Part shown: in pieces, positions 8,566 to 18,437 of the stretch
How positions within the stretch are numbered: the stretch's first letter is position 1
Layout: every line of letters begins with the position of its first letter
Origin: Chthoniobacterales bacterium
GTDB lineage: Bacteria; Verrucomicrobiota; Verrucomicrobiia; Chthoniobacterales; DASVRZ01
Reading direction: 5' to 3'
Length of the DNA stretch: 64,000 bases
Assembly (NCBI GenBank): GCA_039930045.1
Contig: JBDSQB010000002.1
Span: 124,001 to 188,000 of the forward strand
Notes under the pieces: generated by a model
Databases searched by the model: none
What the model saw: only the letters and a program-made list of their open reading frames with translations
Told to the model about the DNA's origin: nothing
Translations under genes and position numbers: made by a program

Positions 8566-10011
8566 ATGAGCAGTGTTGTGGTCCCCCAAGCGCTTAACCG
8601 CGCCAAGTCCGATAGACAAGCGGCCCCGTTCTTTTCTCAAAAGTGGGCGTTAAGTCTGCTCATGACTTTCCTCGATGTGGCGAGTTGGATAGTGATCTTC
8701 AGGTTGTTCATGCTCATTCGAGGCACTACAGAAAATACATCTCCGATGGCTTGGTTTGCTTCTTGTTCCATCGGATTAATGGTCACCATCGGGGCTCTCT
8801 ACATTGTCGGAGGCTATAATCCGCGCCGCGACCAGCGGACTTTGATCTTTGCCGCAGAATTTATTCTTTCGATGCTGGCAGCGGCAGCACTGTCCTTTGT
8901 TTTTATTTACGCCATGGCGACCTACAGCCAGGGCATTCGCCCGAGTCGTAGCGTTCTGCTGTCCACTTTTCTCACCTTTCCTTTGGTGGCTCTATTCTAC
9001 AGACGGCTGATCGCCGGCTGGTATTGGAGCCTGCGCAAAACTCGTGAGTTTCTGGTCATTGGTGGCGGAACGCTGGCCCAAAATTTCAGCCGGGCATTTC
9101 GGAAATCTTCGTCTACAGAGAAACTGCGTTTTGTCAGTGATGAGCCCGATGTCTTTTCCCAGCCAATCGATGGGGAGGGATCGCCCGTAATCAACCGCAA
9201 CGTCCTCGAGCATGTGCGGAATATCAGCAGTCAAGTCGCTGGCATCGTCATCGCAGAAGAACCAGGAAAAATCAGTGCAGCTCTAACCGACGCCCTGCTG
9301 CGGCTGCACTTTGAGAGTGTGCCGGTTTACACGTTGGAATCTTTCTACGAAACATTCTGGCAGAAGGTTCCCGTAATGGCTTTAGACCCTGTCTGGCCAT
9401 TGCAAAAGGGATTTCCGTTATCCACCGATACGCATTATGCCAGTTTCAAGCGGATTTTGGACATTCTCTTTGCTTTAGCGGCGCTGACTCTTTTGGCACC
9501 AATCTTTGGCATTGTTGCGCTGATCATTCGTCTGGAAAGTCGTGGGTCTATTATATTCAAGCAGGAACGCGTGGGCTGGCACCGGCGCTCTTTTATGGTC
9601 CTCAAGTTCCGCACTATGTATGAACGGGAAGAAGAAGGTAGCCTCTATACTCAATCGAATGACAGTCGCATCACTCCCTCAGGGCGCTGGCTGCGCAAGC
9701 TGCGGCTGGATGAGTTGCCCCAGCTCTGGAACGTCCTTATCGGTGATATGAGCGTAATTGGCCCCCGAGCCGAATGGATTAAATGTGTGGCTCTCTACGA
9801 GGATTACATTCCCTCCTACCACTTCCGGCACTTGGTTAAACCCGGCATCACAGGCTGGGCTCAGGTCAATTATCCATATGGTGCCAATCTGGAAGATGCC
9901 ATCCAGAAGCTGAAATATGACCTCTATTATATCAGGCACTATTCCTTGAAGCTAGACGCCATGATTGTGCTTAAAACAATTCATGTCATCTTCCTGGCCA
10001 AGGGAAAGTAG
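8566..10011 (+). CDS. Exopolysaccharide polyprenyl-phosphate sugar-1-phosphate transferase (WcaJ-like)
   Basis: A 481-residue polyprenol-phosphate hexose-1-phosphate transferase that should start the repeat unit on undecaprenyl phosphate. Four N-terminal membrane segments lie at about residues 25-145, then a cytosolic nucleotide-binding-like domain (FLVIGGGTLAQNF), a further membrane segment (ILDILFALAALTLLAPIFG), and the catalytic bacterial sugar transferase domain with KQERVGWHRRSFMVLKFRTM, LRKLRLDELPQLWNVL, GDMSVIGPRAE and PGITGWAQVNYPYG. Length and order match the EpsB/WcaJ type found with PEP-CTERM systems. It is the last gene of the first glycosyltransferase run; a hairpin with T-tracts follows about 230 bases later. 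Confidence 0.93.
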   Translation: MSSVVVPQALNRAKSDRQAAPFFSQKWALSLLMTFLDVASWIVIFRLFMLIRGTTENTSPMAWFASCSIGLMVTIGALYIVGGYNPRRDQRTLIFAAEFILSMLAAAALSFVFIYAMATYSQGIRPSRSVLLSTFLTFPLVALFYRRLIAGWYWSLRKTREFLVIGGGTLAQNFSRAFRKSSSTEKLRFVSDEPDVFSQPIDGEGSPVINRNVLEHVRNISSQVAGIVIAEEPGKISAALTDALLRLHFESVPVYTLESFYETFWQKVPVMALDPVWPLQKGFPLSTDTHYASFKRILDILFALAALTLLAPIFGIVALIIRLESRGSIIFKQERVGWHRRSFMVLKFRTMYEREEEGSLYTQSNDSRITPSGRWLRKLRLDELPQLWNVLIGDMSVIGPRAEWIKCVALYEDYIPSYHFRHLVKPGITGWAQVNYPYGANLEDAIQKLKYDLYYIRHYSLKLDAMIVLKTIHVIFLAKGK

Positions 10012-10242
10012 GCCGCAATCAAAAAGCTCTTTTCTGTAAGGGCATTTGACTTTGGGAATATCGCTTGAGGCATGACGGCACGACGCTTTATTTTCGATAC
10101 CCGCACATTGCATACATTGGTTAATAGAACTTGAGGTCAACCTTGCTATACATGACGAAAGGCTGACATCCTACGCGACGCTGGCATATCCCCATCAACT
10201 GATAAACCAGCAACGCCGAGATATAACACAAATGTAATTACC

Positions 10243-10279
10243 TAAAAAAAGCGGCACCGTTACCAGTGCCGCTTTTTTA
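10243..10279. terminator. Bidirectional hairpin terminator between sugar transferase and PEP-CTERM gene
   Basis: GCGGCAC and GTGCCGC form a perfect 7-bp stem with an 8-base loop, flanked by seven A on the left and six T on the right, so it can end transcription from either side. The preceding 230 bases (10012-10242) hold no gene that I can support. Confidence 0.8.
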
Positions 10280-10297
10280 TAGTAGTCTTGTTGGAGC

Positions 10298-11215
10298 TTA
10301 CGCTGCCTTGCGGCGGCGGAACATCATTGCCGCACCACCTAGGCCAGCGATGATCGACAAACCAACTGTGGAAGGCTCAGGAATTACGCTATAATTATTC
10401 AAAATCAGACTATTGGACCCAGCATTAACCTTACCTCCATTGTCAGAAGTAGTATCTGTAACATTGTAAGTGGCAGCCACCCGTTGAATATTTTCAGTCA
10501 AAATTCCAGAAGCTGTAGCTTCGTTAGTAAAAATAGCTGACTTCGTACCAGTGCTATCCGTAATCGCGGCATTCAAAATACCGGCCATATCAATGGTGAC
10601 CTCAAGCTTGAAAAGCGGGGATGTATTATAGGGCTGAAAAAGGCCGGACGGGGTAATGGTGGAACTAGCCAAAATGTCACCGGGGAGATATTTGTCCAAA
10701 TAAATTCCTAAGTTGGTGACAGCCGGAGCAAAACGAATGGCCGCGACGCGAGCACCTGCGGCATTTGTAAACGTGAAGGCGAAGGTATCGCGGGTGGAAT
10801 AGGGAGCCGCAGAATCGGTGATCGCGTAATTCGTAGTGAAGTAAAGGCTGCCATTACCACCATTCCCTACCGTAATATCAAATGGACGATAAAGACTGAC
10901 GGAATTCTGCCCCGGAACCACATCTGGCTGGAGAAGTCCACCCAGAGAAACCACTTTGTCGCCGACGTAAGAAGAATATCCAGAAATTTGCTTAACAAAT
11001 TCCGACTGCCCGATCGAACTCCCCCCACTCGTTGTAATCCCAGTATCCTCATCATTGGTTAACCACCCATCTTGGAATGATAACGATAAATTACTTGTTA
11101 AGCCATCGAAATTAGTCGTATAACCGAGAGCTCCAAAACCAGTTGACAGGGAGCCAACCAGACAGATTGCTGAAATTAACCCGAGAATTTTGAAAGAATG
11201 ATTTTTCTTTGTCAT
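10298..11215 (-). CDS. PEP-CTERM sorting domain-containing surface protein
   Basis: A 305-residue exported protein. The N-terminus has basic residues and a hydrophobic core (ILGLISAICLVGSLSTGFG) as a signal peptide; the middle is Ser/Thr/Asn/Gly-rich beta-type sequence without a recognised enzyme domain. The C-terminus has the complete tripartite sorting signal: VIPEPSTVGLSIIAG with the PEP motif, a hydrophobic helix, then FRRRKAA. Such proteins are cut and anchored or released at the surface by an exosortase and occur with exopolysaccharide loci. It lies inside the locus on the opposite strand. No Shine-Dalgarno match precedes the ATG. Its partner exosortase in this locus is frame-disrupted. 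Confidence 0.92.
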   Translation of the reverse strand: MTKKNHSFKILGLISAICLVGSLSTGFGALGYTTNFDGLTSNLSLSFQDGWLTNDEDTGITTSGGSSIGQSEFVKQISGYSSYVGDKVVSLGGLLQPDVVPGQNSVSLYRPFDITVGNGGNGSLYFTTNYAITDSAAPYSTRDTFAFTFTNAAGARVAAIRFAPAVTNLGIYLDKYLPGDILASSTITPSGLFQPYNTSPLFKLEVTIDMAGILNAAITDSTGTKSAIFTNEATASGILTENIQRVAATYNVTDTTSDNGGKVNAGSNSLILNNYSVIPEPSTVGLSIIAGLGGAAMMFRRRKAA

Positions 11216-11251
11216 TAGAATTTTAGTTAAGGTGGGAAGGCGGGGATGTTT

Positions 11252-11398
11252 TTAAGGATTGCTTTTGAGGGGCTGTGACGATCCCGCTGGTGGAAGAATA
11301 ATGATTGCACCACGTGGTTTTGGCGTGCCTGCATACGACGAACCGGTCAAAACGCAAAAAACTGAAACTATCAATGTGAGGAGAACAAGCTTTTTCAT
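11252..11398 (-). CDS. Small secreted peptide, proline-rich mature part
   Basis: A 48-residue frame starting MKKLVLLTLIVSVFCVL, a convincing signal peptide with a likely signal peptidase I site after SSYA. The mature part is only about 26 residues (GTPKPRGAIIILPPAG and a short tail). The frame is open further upstream (to 11515), but the signal peptide makes this internal ATG the sensible start. It ends 36 bases before the PEP-CTERM gene and reads in the same direction, so the two may be one transcript. No family recognised. No clear ribosome-binding site, hence modest confidence. Confidence 0.5.
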   Translation of the reverse strand: MKKLVLLTLIVSVFCVLTGSSYAGTPKPRGAIIILPPAGSSQPLKSNP

Positions 11399-11434
11399 AG
11401 AAGGGCTTATAAGATATGGCAGGAATCTCGTCAA

Positions 11435-13987
11435 ATGTATTTTAGGGGAAACAATCGGAGTTCCTGTAAATTGTCCAATAGATGCGATGCGACAAGAGTT
11501 GCAGAATTCATACATCTTGCCAAATACTTTAGCAGTAGGGTAAATGATCTGGAGTTGAAAATTTCCCCCTACGAAAGTTCCTCAACGCTCAAATTTTACC
11601 TGCTATTGAGCATTGGGATAGTGGCAGCGATTTTCCTTTGCGGAGACCATGATCAAGGAGGGGAAGGTTTGTTTCTGGCTCTTACGGGCTTTGGCCTTCT
11701 GCTTTGCCCTCCGCAACTGCGATTATCCAGAATGCTCGCTGTCTTGAGTGGCAGCTTTTTGTTGTGCTGCAGCTTCTCGCTACTGCCAGCGACGTTTGCA
11801 GGCGGACAGGGCTGGCGTGATCGCTTTGTAGGTTTGCCAGTAAATTTAGGGAAACTTGTCACTCCCATCCCAGAGGAAACTCTTTTCTGGCTGGGAATCG
11901 CTGCCGTCTCCGTGGGCCTGCTGCTCTTTTGCCTGACGCAACCGCTCCGTTCCAGGTCGCTGCTGGCCTTGGCCACCGCGGGGGCTTTGACTTGCGCAGT
12001 TTATGCAGGACTGGCCATCTATTCCTTTAAAACCGGATGGAAGTTCCCATTTGATACGGAGCCAACTTTTGGCTTTTTCCCAAATCGCAATCACACCGCC
12101 AGCTTTTTAGTGACGGGATGCATGCTGGCCCTCGGCGTTTTGGGTGTGGCTCGAAAACACTGGCTTGCAGGATGCCTGGCGGCGGGTTCTTTGGCGACTT
12201 CAGTCACGGCACTAATGGTGTATTCAGGGTCCCGGGGAGGAGTTGTATTTCTATTTGGCGGAATCTTGCTTTGGTTGCTTGGTCTGGGAAGAAAACGCTG
12301 GTCGATCCCGCTGGCGGTCTCCGTTTCAGGCATTCTCTTGGCCGCCCTCATCTTCTTTATCGTCTCCAAAGGCGAGGCCCGGAACCGCCTGCTGGATCAA
12401 CTGGGACTCGATCATGACCAAACCAAAGCCCATATCCGCGTGTCCAGTTCATCTGAGGTCGAGACCGAACCGACTCTGGATGGCCGGATTCTAATTTTCC
12501 AAGACACTTGGCGAATGATTCAGGATGCGCCGCTGACCGGAGTGGGCTTGGGTGCCTTTCGCTATGTTTTTCCCCAATATGGAAATGCATCGCTGTCGGA
12601 ATCGACCAGTGTCCATCCTGAAAGTGACTGGTTGATGCTGGCTGCGGAAGCCGGGCTGCCCGCGGTGGTCGTGGCGGTAGCGATGACTTTCATCCTATTG
12701 AGCCGGGTCGCCAGCCAGCGGGAACATGCCTACTGGCCGCTCCGCTGGGGAGTCCTCTGTGCTGTGCTCGCCGCATTGGCCCACGGGATGGTCGATGTGC
12801 CCATCCACCGCGTCGCCTTGGGCTGGTGGGTCTGCCTTTTTGCCGGGGCCGGATTGCAAACCTGGCCTGCTACCGAGACCCCTCCCCGTCTCTGGGAACG
12901 AATCATTTTCTGGCTGACTGGATTGCTGGCGCTGACATTAGGCATCTGGATGGTGGGCGCGGAATGGAAAGGCTTCCGCTCGACTCCGCCTTTTGCCGCA
13001 GCAAAAGATCAGGCCGAAATTTTGCGACTTTTCCAGTCTCATCAGCTGGAGAAAGCCAGCAACCTCGCCAGCGAGGCGATCGCCCGCTCTCCCATGGCGC
13101 ACGCGCTTTATCTTCAAAAAGGCATTCTTGAACTCAACTACGAAGGCACCGAGAAGGAAGTGGACGGTTATTTTTCCGCAGAACGCGCACTGAACCCCGA
13201 CTGGGTGCGGGTCCCTATTCAACAAGGCATCGCCTGGATGCAGGTGGACCAGCAGCGGACTTTGCTCCTCTGGAAGGACGCCATCGCCCGCAGCCAGCGC
13301 CTCGACGCCAGCCCGCAGGGCTCCAAAGACCATCTCCGGCGCACTTACGAAACCCTCCTGCAACAGAGCGCGTCGTATCCCGATTTACTGCGGGCGCTCC
13401 GTGAGCCGAGCCGGGGCCAGGCCGGGCTCACCCTCCTCTGGCTGCGCACGGTTCCAAATGCACTCGCGGCCAGCGAGTTTAAAAACATCGCAGGGGAAGA
13501 CGCGACTTTGAGTCCCATGTCCGCAGCCGAGCGGCTGTCGTTCCTGCAACTCTGGTATCAAAAAGGCGACCGCGCCGCCCTGTTTCAATTCATCGAAACT
13601 CACCCCGACTGGAAGGACGCTGCCTGGCCGGTGCAGATCCGGCAGCTCGTGGATGACAAAAAATTCCAGGAAGCCGTGCAAAATGTCACCGAGCATCACC
13701 ATCTCGACCTCTCGCTGCCGACACCCGGCACTGGTAAAACCCTGTCTTATCCAGAGGAAATCGAAAACCCGCTGGAAAAATTCACCTTCTACTGGAAATC
13801 GGGCAACGAGGTCACAGCCCGGCGCATCCTCGAGGAAGCCCGCGTGCAGGCAGAGAAATCCGCCAAAAAATCGCCCGAAGTCTGGAGAACTTGCGCCGCT
13901 CTGGCCATCCACGACCAGCGCTGGGACGCGGCCTGGTCGTGGTTGCAGCGGTATTTGCGAGATTCGGGTCTGGACGCCTCATTCTGA
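11435..13987 (+). CDS. O-antigen ligase/polymerase (Wzy-type) with C-terminal repeat-like region
   Basis: A large membrane protein (850 residues from this ATG, which has AGGAA about nine bases upstream; a later start such as the TTG at 11555 is possible since the first 40 residues look unusual). About ten membrane segments occupy residues 50-500. The Wzy_C/O-antigen ligase signature is present: YSGSRGGVVFLFGG, and a periplasmic loop with DTWRMIQDAPLTGVGLGAF and VHPESDWLMLAAEAG. The last 350 residues are soluble, helical and resemble TPR-type repeats. It should polymerise the repeat unit in the periplasm. It diverges from the small secreted peptide and begins the second, export half of the locus. 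Confidence 0.85.
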   Translation: MYFRGNNRSSCKLSNRCDATRVAEFIHLAKYFSSRVNDLELKISPYESSSTLKFYLLLSIGIVAAIFLCGDHDQGGEGLFLALTGFGLLLCPPQLRLSRMLAVLSGSFLLCCSFSLLPATFAGGQGWRDRFVGLPVNLGKLVTPIPEETLFWLGIAAVSVGLLLFCLTQPLRSRSLLALATAGALTCAVYAGLAIYSFKTGWKFPFDTEPTFGFFPNRNHTASFLVTGCMLALGVLGVARKHWLAGCLAAGSLATSVTALMVYSGSRGGVVFLFGGILLWLLGLGRKRWSIPLAVSVSGILLAALIFFIVSKGEARNRLLDQLGLDHDQTKAHIRVSSSSEVETEPTLDGRILIFQDTWRMIQDAPLTGVGLGAFRYVFPQYGNASLSESTSVHPESDWLMLAAEAGLPAVVVAVAMTFILLSRVASQREHAYWPLRWGVLCAVLAALAHGMVDVPIHRVALGWWVCLFAGAGLQTWPATETPPRLWERIIFWLTGLLALTLGIWMVGAEWKGFRSTPPFAAAKDQAEILRLFQSHQLEKASNLASEAIARSPMAHALYLQKGILELNYEGTEKEVDGYFSAERALNPDWVRVPIQQGIAWMQVDQQRTLLLWKDAIARSQRLDASPQGSKDHLRRTYETLLQQSASYPDLLRALREPSRGQAGLTLLWLRTVPNALAASEFKNIAGEDATLSPMSAAERLSFLQLWYQKGDRAALFQFIETHPDWKDAAWPVQIRQLVDDKKFQEAVQNVTEHHHLDLSLPTPGTGKTLSYPEEIENPLEKFTFYWKSGNEVTARRILEEARVQAEKSAKKSPEVWRTCAALAIHDQRWDAAWSWLQRYLRDSGLDASF

Positions 13988-14016
13988 AAAAGGTAGCTTC
14001 CGGTTCCCCTCGACCG

Positions 14017-15474
14017 ATGGCTCATTGCAAATTTCCCCAGACAGCACTTCGCCGCCCTCCGCGGACTGGGAAAAACTGGATTCGAGTCGCATTGTTACCT
14101 TTCAGCCTGGCCGCGGTGGGGAAATTGGGAGCCCAGACCGTGTCCACCGTCCGCGAGGCGGAATTTCGCTCCCGCTGGACGGATTATCAGGTCGATAAAG
14201 CCAAAACCAAGTCCGCCCAGGGCGAGGCCGACGCGGCAACAAAGGAGTCGTTGTTGACCAAATTCACCCAGTTTGGCCCATTGGAGTTCCATGGTGGTCT
14301 GACCACGGGGTGGGAATATTCCAACGAAAAATACACTCTCAACAACCAGACGAACCCCTCCAGCAACAGTTTTTTCGTCGCGCCGTCGCTGCTCGCCACT
14401 TACCAGAAAACGCTCGGCACATGGGACATTGGAGCCAGTTACTCGGTGGGCTGGCTCTATTATCTGGACCCCAATTACGTCGGATCGAACGGAGATGTGA
14501 CGACTTCGCAGACGGCCAACGTGACTTTGCTGCGCATGAACGAGCGGGTCACGATCCGCTCGACCACGAACGCCTCCTCGGGCACCGGATTCGACATTCA
14601 ACGCGGCCAGGCGACGGATCGCGTGGCTGTGGGGGAAAATTTTTCAATCGAGTACCAATTGACTGAATACATGCGCACCGGCGTGAGCGGCAGTTTCGGG
14701 TCCGATACATACAGCACGCCCGGGGGCGCGAACAGCGCTGGCGATACCACGAACTACCGATATGCGGGTGCCATTTTTCTCGATAATTTCTGGACGGATA
14801 AAACCGCCTATCGCCTGGAACTTTCCGCCGGCTCCGACATGCAGGACAATGGAGGCAATTCCACTAACGACCGGACGTATGCCCAGGGCGTGATCCGGGT
14901 GAATTACGGGCCGACTTCGAAGCTGGCCTTCACTGGTAGCATCGGTCTCGGCGTGCGCGATCAGACTCAGACCAGCAGCAATTCCGAGAATGGGCTGCGG
15001 ACGGTTTACTCGCTTTCGACGACTTACACGCCTTCGGAAAAGACTTCCATTCGACTCTATGTCGGCATCGAGGGCGCGGCCAGCCTGCCGGAATTTACCC
15101 TGGCCGTGAACTGGCATCCGCGGGAGTTCACTTTTCTGGAACTTTCCATCTATCAGCAGACTGGCCTCTCCAATTTCACCTCCACGGACGAACGGCTCTC
15201 GAAGGGTTTTCTGCTCAGTTTCCGACAACGGTTTTTTGCCCGGCTGGATGCCAGTCTCAGTGGCGGCTATGAACAAAACGCTTCCATAATCAACGGTTCG
15301 ACAGCGAATGAAGAAGATCCATATTCCTTTGCCGCCATCGGACTGGGCTGGCAAATGAACACCCACCTCTCGCTCCAGACTCAGATCCGCACCTCGAAAG
15401 GGCGCAACTCCCTCGGCTCGGCGGCGAGCGGCCAGCAAACCCGAGCGTCGATGAGTTTAAGTTTGACTTTCTAA
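14017..15474 (+). CDS. Outer-membrane beta-barrel protein of the exopolysaccharide locus
   Basis: 485 residues from the ATG at 14017, chosen because it places a signal peptide (WIRVALLPFSLAAVGKLGAQ) near the N-terminus; the frame is open to 13891 inside the previous gene. After the signal the protein is almost entirely alternating polar/aromatic beta strands rich in Ser, Thr, Asn, Tyr and Gly, with the last strand ending in Phe (SMSLSLTF), the usual C-terminal signal for BAM-assembled barrels. Similar proteins sit beside Wza/Wzc genes in PEP-CTERM-associated loci. A role in secretion or surface retention of the polymer is inferred from position only. Confidence 0.75.
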   Translation: MAHCKFPQTALRRPPRTGKNWIRVALLPFSLAAVGKLGAQTVSTVREAEFRSRWTDYQVDKAKTKSAQGEADAATKESLLTKFTQFGPLEFHGGLTTGWEYSNEKYTLNNQTNPSSNSFFVAPSLLATYQKTLGTWDIGASYSVGWLYYLDPNYVGSNGDVTTSQTANVTLLRMNERVTIRSTTNASSGTGFDIQRGQATDRVAVGENFSIEYQLTEYMRTGVSGSFGSDTYSTPGGANSAGDTTNYRYAGAIFLDNFWTDKTAYRLELSAGSDMQDNGGNSTNDRTYAQGVIRVNYGPTSKLAFTGSIGLGVRDQTQTSSNSENGLRTVYSLSTTYTPSEKTSIRLYVGIEGAASLPEFTLAVNWHPREFTFLELSIYQQTGLSNFTSTDERLSKGFLLSFRQRFFARLDASLSGGYEQNASIINGSTANEEDPYSFAAIGLGWQMNTHLSLQTQIRTSKGRNSLGSAASGQQTRASMSLSLTF

Positions 15475-15508
15475 CCGTCCCAACCACCATATTCGACTCT
15501 TTTTATTC

Positions 15509-16228
15509 ATGCTTGGAAAATTCTTCTCCCTCCGACTTTGCGTCGCCGGTTTGCTGATCGGTTCGTTGCAAACCCTTCCCGCCCAAGACAATGGAGCGCC
15601 ACCTTTGCAGCAGCCGGCCCAGGAAAAAGCCACACCCGCTCCCACTGCGGCTCCCACAGATTCCACCAGCCGGAGCAACGCGACCGCGCCAGCCGACGAC
15701 TTCAGCAACAAAGTCATCAACTCTGCTGCCAACGACTACGTGCTGACCACGTCCGACACGCTGGAGATGTCCATTTTCCACGAGCCCGACCTCGCGACTC
15801 GCAGTAAAATCAGCAGCGACGGCTCGGTGCAGCTCCCGCTCATCGGCGACACTAAAGTGGCCGGAATGACCGTGCGCGACGCCCGCGAATTGATCCGGAA
15901 ACTTTACGACGCGCGTTATTTGGTCAAGCCGCAGGTCTATCTGAACGTCGTCGATTACGCGCAGAAAAAATTCACCATCCTCGGCCAGGTCGGCAAGCCC
16001 GGCACCTACGAACTCCCCGGCGGGACTTCCATGACACTCTTGGAAGCGGTCGGAGTCGCCGGCGGATTCACCCGCAGCGCGGACCGGGGAAAAGTGAGCA
16101 TCCAACGCACCACTAAAAAGGGCCGGGAATCGATCAAGATCAACGCCAAGAAACTCTCTGGCGAAGGTGAAAACAGCTTCACCGTGCAACCAGGCGACGT
16201 CATCACCGTCGCGGAAAGCTGGTTCTAA
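15509..16228 (+). CDS. Polysaccharide export protein, Wza/BexD family
   Basis: 239 residues: signal peptide (LCVAGLLIGSLQTLPAQ), a Pro/Ala/Thr-rich linker to about residue 65, then the polysaccharide export domain (YVLTTSDTLEMSIFHEPDL, DGSVQLPLIGDTKVAG, LVKPQVYLNVVDY) and one SLBB domain (FTILGQVGKPGTYELPGG, LLEAVGVAGGFT). It lacks the extra SLBB copies and C-terminal helix of E. coli Wza, so it is of the short periplasmic/outer-membrane type, and no lipobox cysteine is seen. It should form the export channel with the kinase gene 37 bases downstream. Confidence 0.93.
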   Translation: MLGKFFSLRLCVAGLLIGSLQTLPAQDNGAPPLQQPAQEKATPAPTAAPTDSTSRSNATAPADDFSNKVINSAANDYVLTTSDTLEMSIFHEPDLATRSKISSDGSVQLPLIGDTKVAGMTVRDARELIRKLYDARYLVKPQVYLNVVDYAQKKFTILGQVGKPGTYELPGGTSMTLLEAVGVAGGFTRSADRGKVSIQRTTKKGRESIKINAKKLSGEGENSFTVQPGDVITVAESWF

Positions 16229-16265
16229 GTCGTTGCGGATGAGAATTTTGTAGAAGTCAGACCCC

Positions 16266-18386
16266 ATGAATAACGAAACGGATAACACATCAAACCTCGG
16301 CGGCGACGGCCCGTCGCAAGGCGACAAACTGGCCAGCTACTATCACGCCGTCCAGGAGCGTCTCTGGATCGTGCTGCTTTGCCTCGTCCTCGGTGCCATC
16401 GGGGCGGCGATCAAGGTCGCCATGACCGTTCCGAAATTCCAAGCGCGGTCCGTATTATTTCTGGAACAGGAGCAAAACAAAGTCCTCAACAACGTCAAAG
16501 AAGTGCGCGATGAGCAGGTCGGCAGCCTCGACATGATCAATACCGTGGTCGATTTGCTCGGGAGTTACACCTTTGCCGAGCGCGTCAGCAAACGCATCGA
16601 GTGGAACGACGACCAGCACCACGCGATCCAAGGGCCCGATATTCCGACGGCTGGCCAGATCCCGCAGTTGGTGACTCCGCGTTATCGCAAGGCGACCCGG
16701 TTGATCGATATTTTTGTCACGCACACGAATCCGCAAGTGGCCACGATTCTGGCCAATGCCTATGCAGAGGAATATATCCGCTACGTTTTCGAAAAACGCT
16801 CCGAGGCCAGCAAAAACGCCCGGCGTTATCTGATCGAGGAATCGGAGCGGCTGCGGGAAAAGATGCGCGTTTCTGAGGAAGCGTTGCAGAATTTCCGCCA
16901 GCGGGAAAACTCGCCGTCGCCAGAAAAGCAGCAGACGCTGCTCGAGGGCAAAGTCCAGCAATCCACCGCGCAAATCGACCAGTTGGAGGCGACTCGTTTC
17001 CAACTCGACTCTGATTTGAATGTGGCCCGCGCCAACGTGGGTAAAATCGATGAATTGCTCCGCCTCCCGAGTGTCGCACGAGAGCCAAAAATCGCCCAGC
17101 TCAACCAATCGATCGCAGACCAGGAGCGCGTGATGCTCCTGCTTTCGCAGCGCTATCGCCCGGAGCATCCGACTTACATTGCGAACCAGACGCAGCTCAA
17201 CTCCCTGATCACGGACCGCAATACCACATTGGAAAATGTCGTTTCCCTTCTCGAAACCGGGCGCGACCATCTCCAGGCGCAACTCGACGAGATCAACAAA
17301 GACAAAAAAGCCCGCGAGTCCGATTTGCTCGCCGTCACCGGTAAATCCGTCGAATACAACGACCTCAAGCGCGAACTCGACACCGATCGGCTGATGTATG
17401 ATTCCGTCCTCAATCGCATGAAGGAAATCGACATGACAACTGGTTTCACCAGTTCGCCAGTGAATATTCAGGAGCGCGCCCTCGGTGCCGGCTCGCTGAC
17501 AGAAAGCCCGGTCAAGGTTTACATCACGAACATCCTCCTCGGACTCGCCGCTGGCGTCGCCATTGCTTTGGGTCTCAATGCGTTGGACACCTCCATCCGC
17601 ACGGTGGAATCGGCCGAGGAAATGACCGGCTTGAGCGTGCTCTCAGCCGTTCCCATTCGCAAAAAGAAAGCCGGCCCCGAGGCGTCGAGCATCTTCGATA
17701 CTGTAACCAATCGCAGAGGCTTGATCGCCGAAGCCTTCCGTTCGCTCCGCGCGTCGCTGGCTTTTTTGTCGGTCAACGAAGTCAAACGCACCTTCATGAT
17801 TACCAGCGCCGTGCCATCGGAGGGAAAGACTTTTTGCAGTGCCAACTTCGCGATCACGCTCTCCCAGCAGGGCCTTAAAACCCTCCTGATCGACGCCGAT
17901 CTCCGCAAGCCCATGGTTTCCAAGGTCTTCCTGAACAAACACGTCAGCCCCGGCCTGAGCGACGTTCTCGCCAACATGGTTCCTCTTCCCGAGGCCGTGA
18001 TCGCCACCGAAGTGGAAAATCTCACCATACTCACTGCCGGCAACCACGCCCCAAATCCCGCGGAACTCCTCGGCACGACTCGTTTCAAGGAACTCCTCGA
18101 CGAAGCCCTCCTCACCTACGACCGGATCGTCGTTGACACCGCCCCCTGTCTCGCCGTGAGCGACGCGCAACTCATCGCTCCTTATATGGAAGTCCGCTGC
18201 CTCGTCATCCGGGCCATGTCCACTCCGAAACGCACCGTGCTGCGCGCCGTCAAAACCCTCGATGAAATCAATTGCCTGCCCGACGGCATCATTCTGAATT
18301 TCCTGCCCACCCGCAGCAGCTACTACTACTCCGGCCGCTATCTCGGATCGTATAGTGGCAAGGGAGTTTACGGTGCCGAGGCGTGA
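16266..18386 (+). CDS. Polysaccharide co-polymerase/tyrosine autokinase (Wzc-type)
   Basis: 706 residues in the Wzc layout: an inner-membrane helix (IVLLCLVLGAIGAAIKVAM), a periplasmic Wzz-type domain with long coiled coils (about residues 90-410), a second helix (ILLGLAAGVAIALGLNAL), and a cytosolic BY-kinase domain. The kinase has Walker A SAVPSEGKTF near residue 515, Walker A' LLIDADLRKP and Walker B RIVVDTAPC. The C-terminus holds six tyrosines in about 20 residues (SYYYSGRYLGSY and one more), the autophosphorylation cluster that controls chain length and export in this family. It is followed 51 bases later by the exosortase gene. Confidence 0.95.
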   Translation: MNNETDNTSNLGGDGPSQGDKLASYYHAVQERLWIVLLCLVLGAIGAAIKVAMTVPKFQARSVLFLEQEQNKVLNNVKEVRDEQVGSLDMINTVVDLLGSYTFAERVSKRIEWNDDQHHAIQGPDIPTAGQIPQLVTPRYRKATRLIDIFVTHTNPQVATILANAYAEEYIRYVFEKRSEASKNARRYLIEESERLREKMRVSEEALQNFRQRENSPSPEKQQTLLEGKVQQSTAQIDQLEATRFQLDSDLNVARANVGKIDELLRLPSVAREPKIAQLNQSIADQERVMLLLSQRYRPEHPTYIANQTQLNSLITDRNTTLENVVSLLETGRDHLQAQLDEINKDKKARESDLLAVTGKSVEYNDLKRELDTDRLMYDSVLNRMKEIDMTTGFTSSPVNIQERALGAGSLTESPVKVYITNILLGLAAGVAIALGLNALDTSIRTVESAEEMTGLSVLSAVPIRKKKAGPEASSIFDTVTNRRGLIAEAFRSLRASLAFLSVNEVKRTFMITSAVPSEGKTFCSANFAITLSQQGLKTLLIDADLRKPMVSKVFLNKHVSPGLSDVLANMVPLPEAVIATEVENLTILTAGNHAPNPAELLGTTRFKELLDEALLTYDRIVVDTAPCLAVSDAQLIAPYMEVRCLVIRAMSTPKRTVLRAVKTLDEINCLPDGIILNFLPTRSSYYYSGRYLGSYSGKGVYGAEA

Positions 18387-18437
18387 TTTCCTCGGGCTTT
18401 TGACGCCCCTCGCCTCTTCCTCCCAAAGCCTTCCTCC

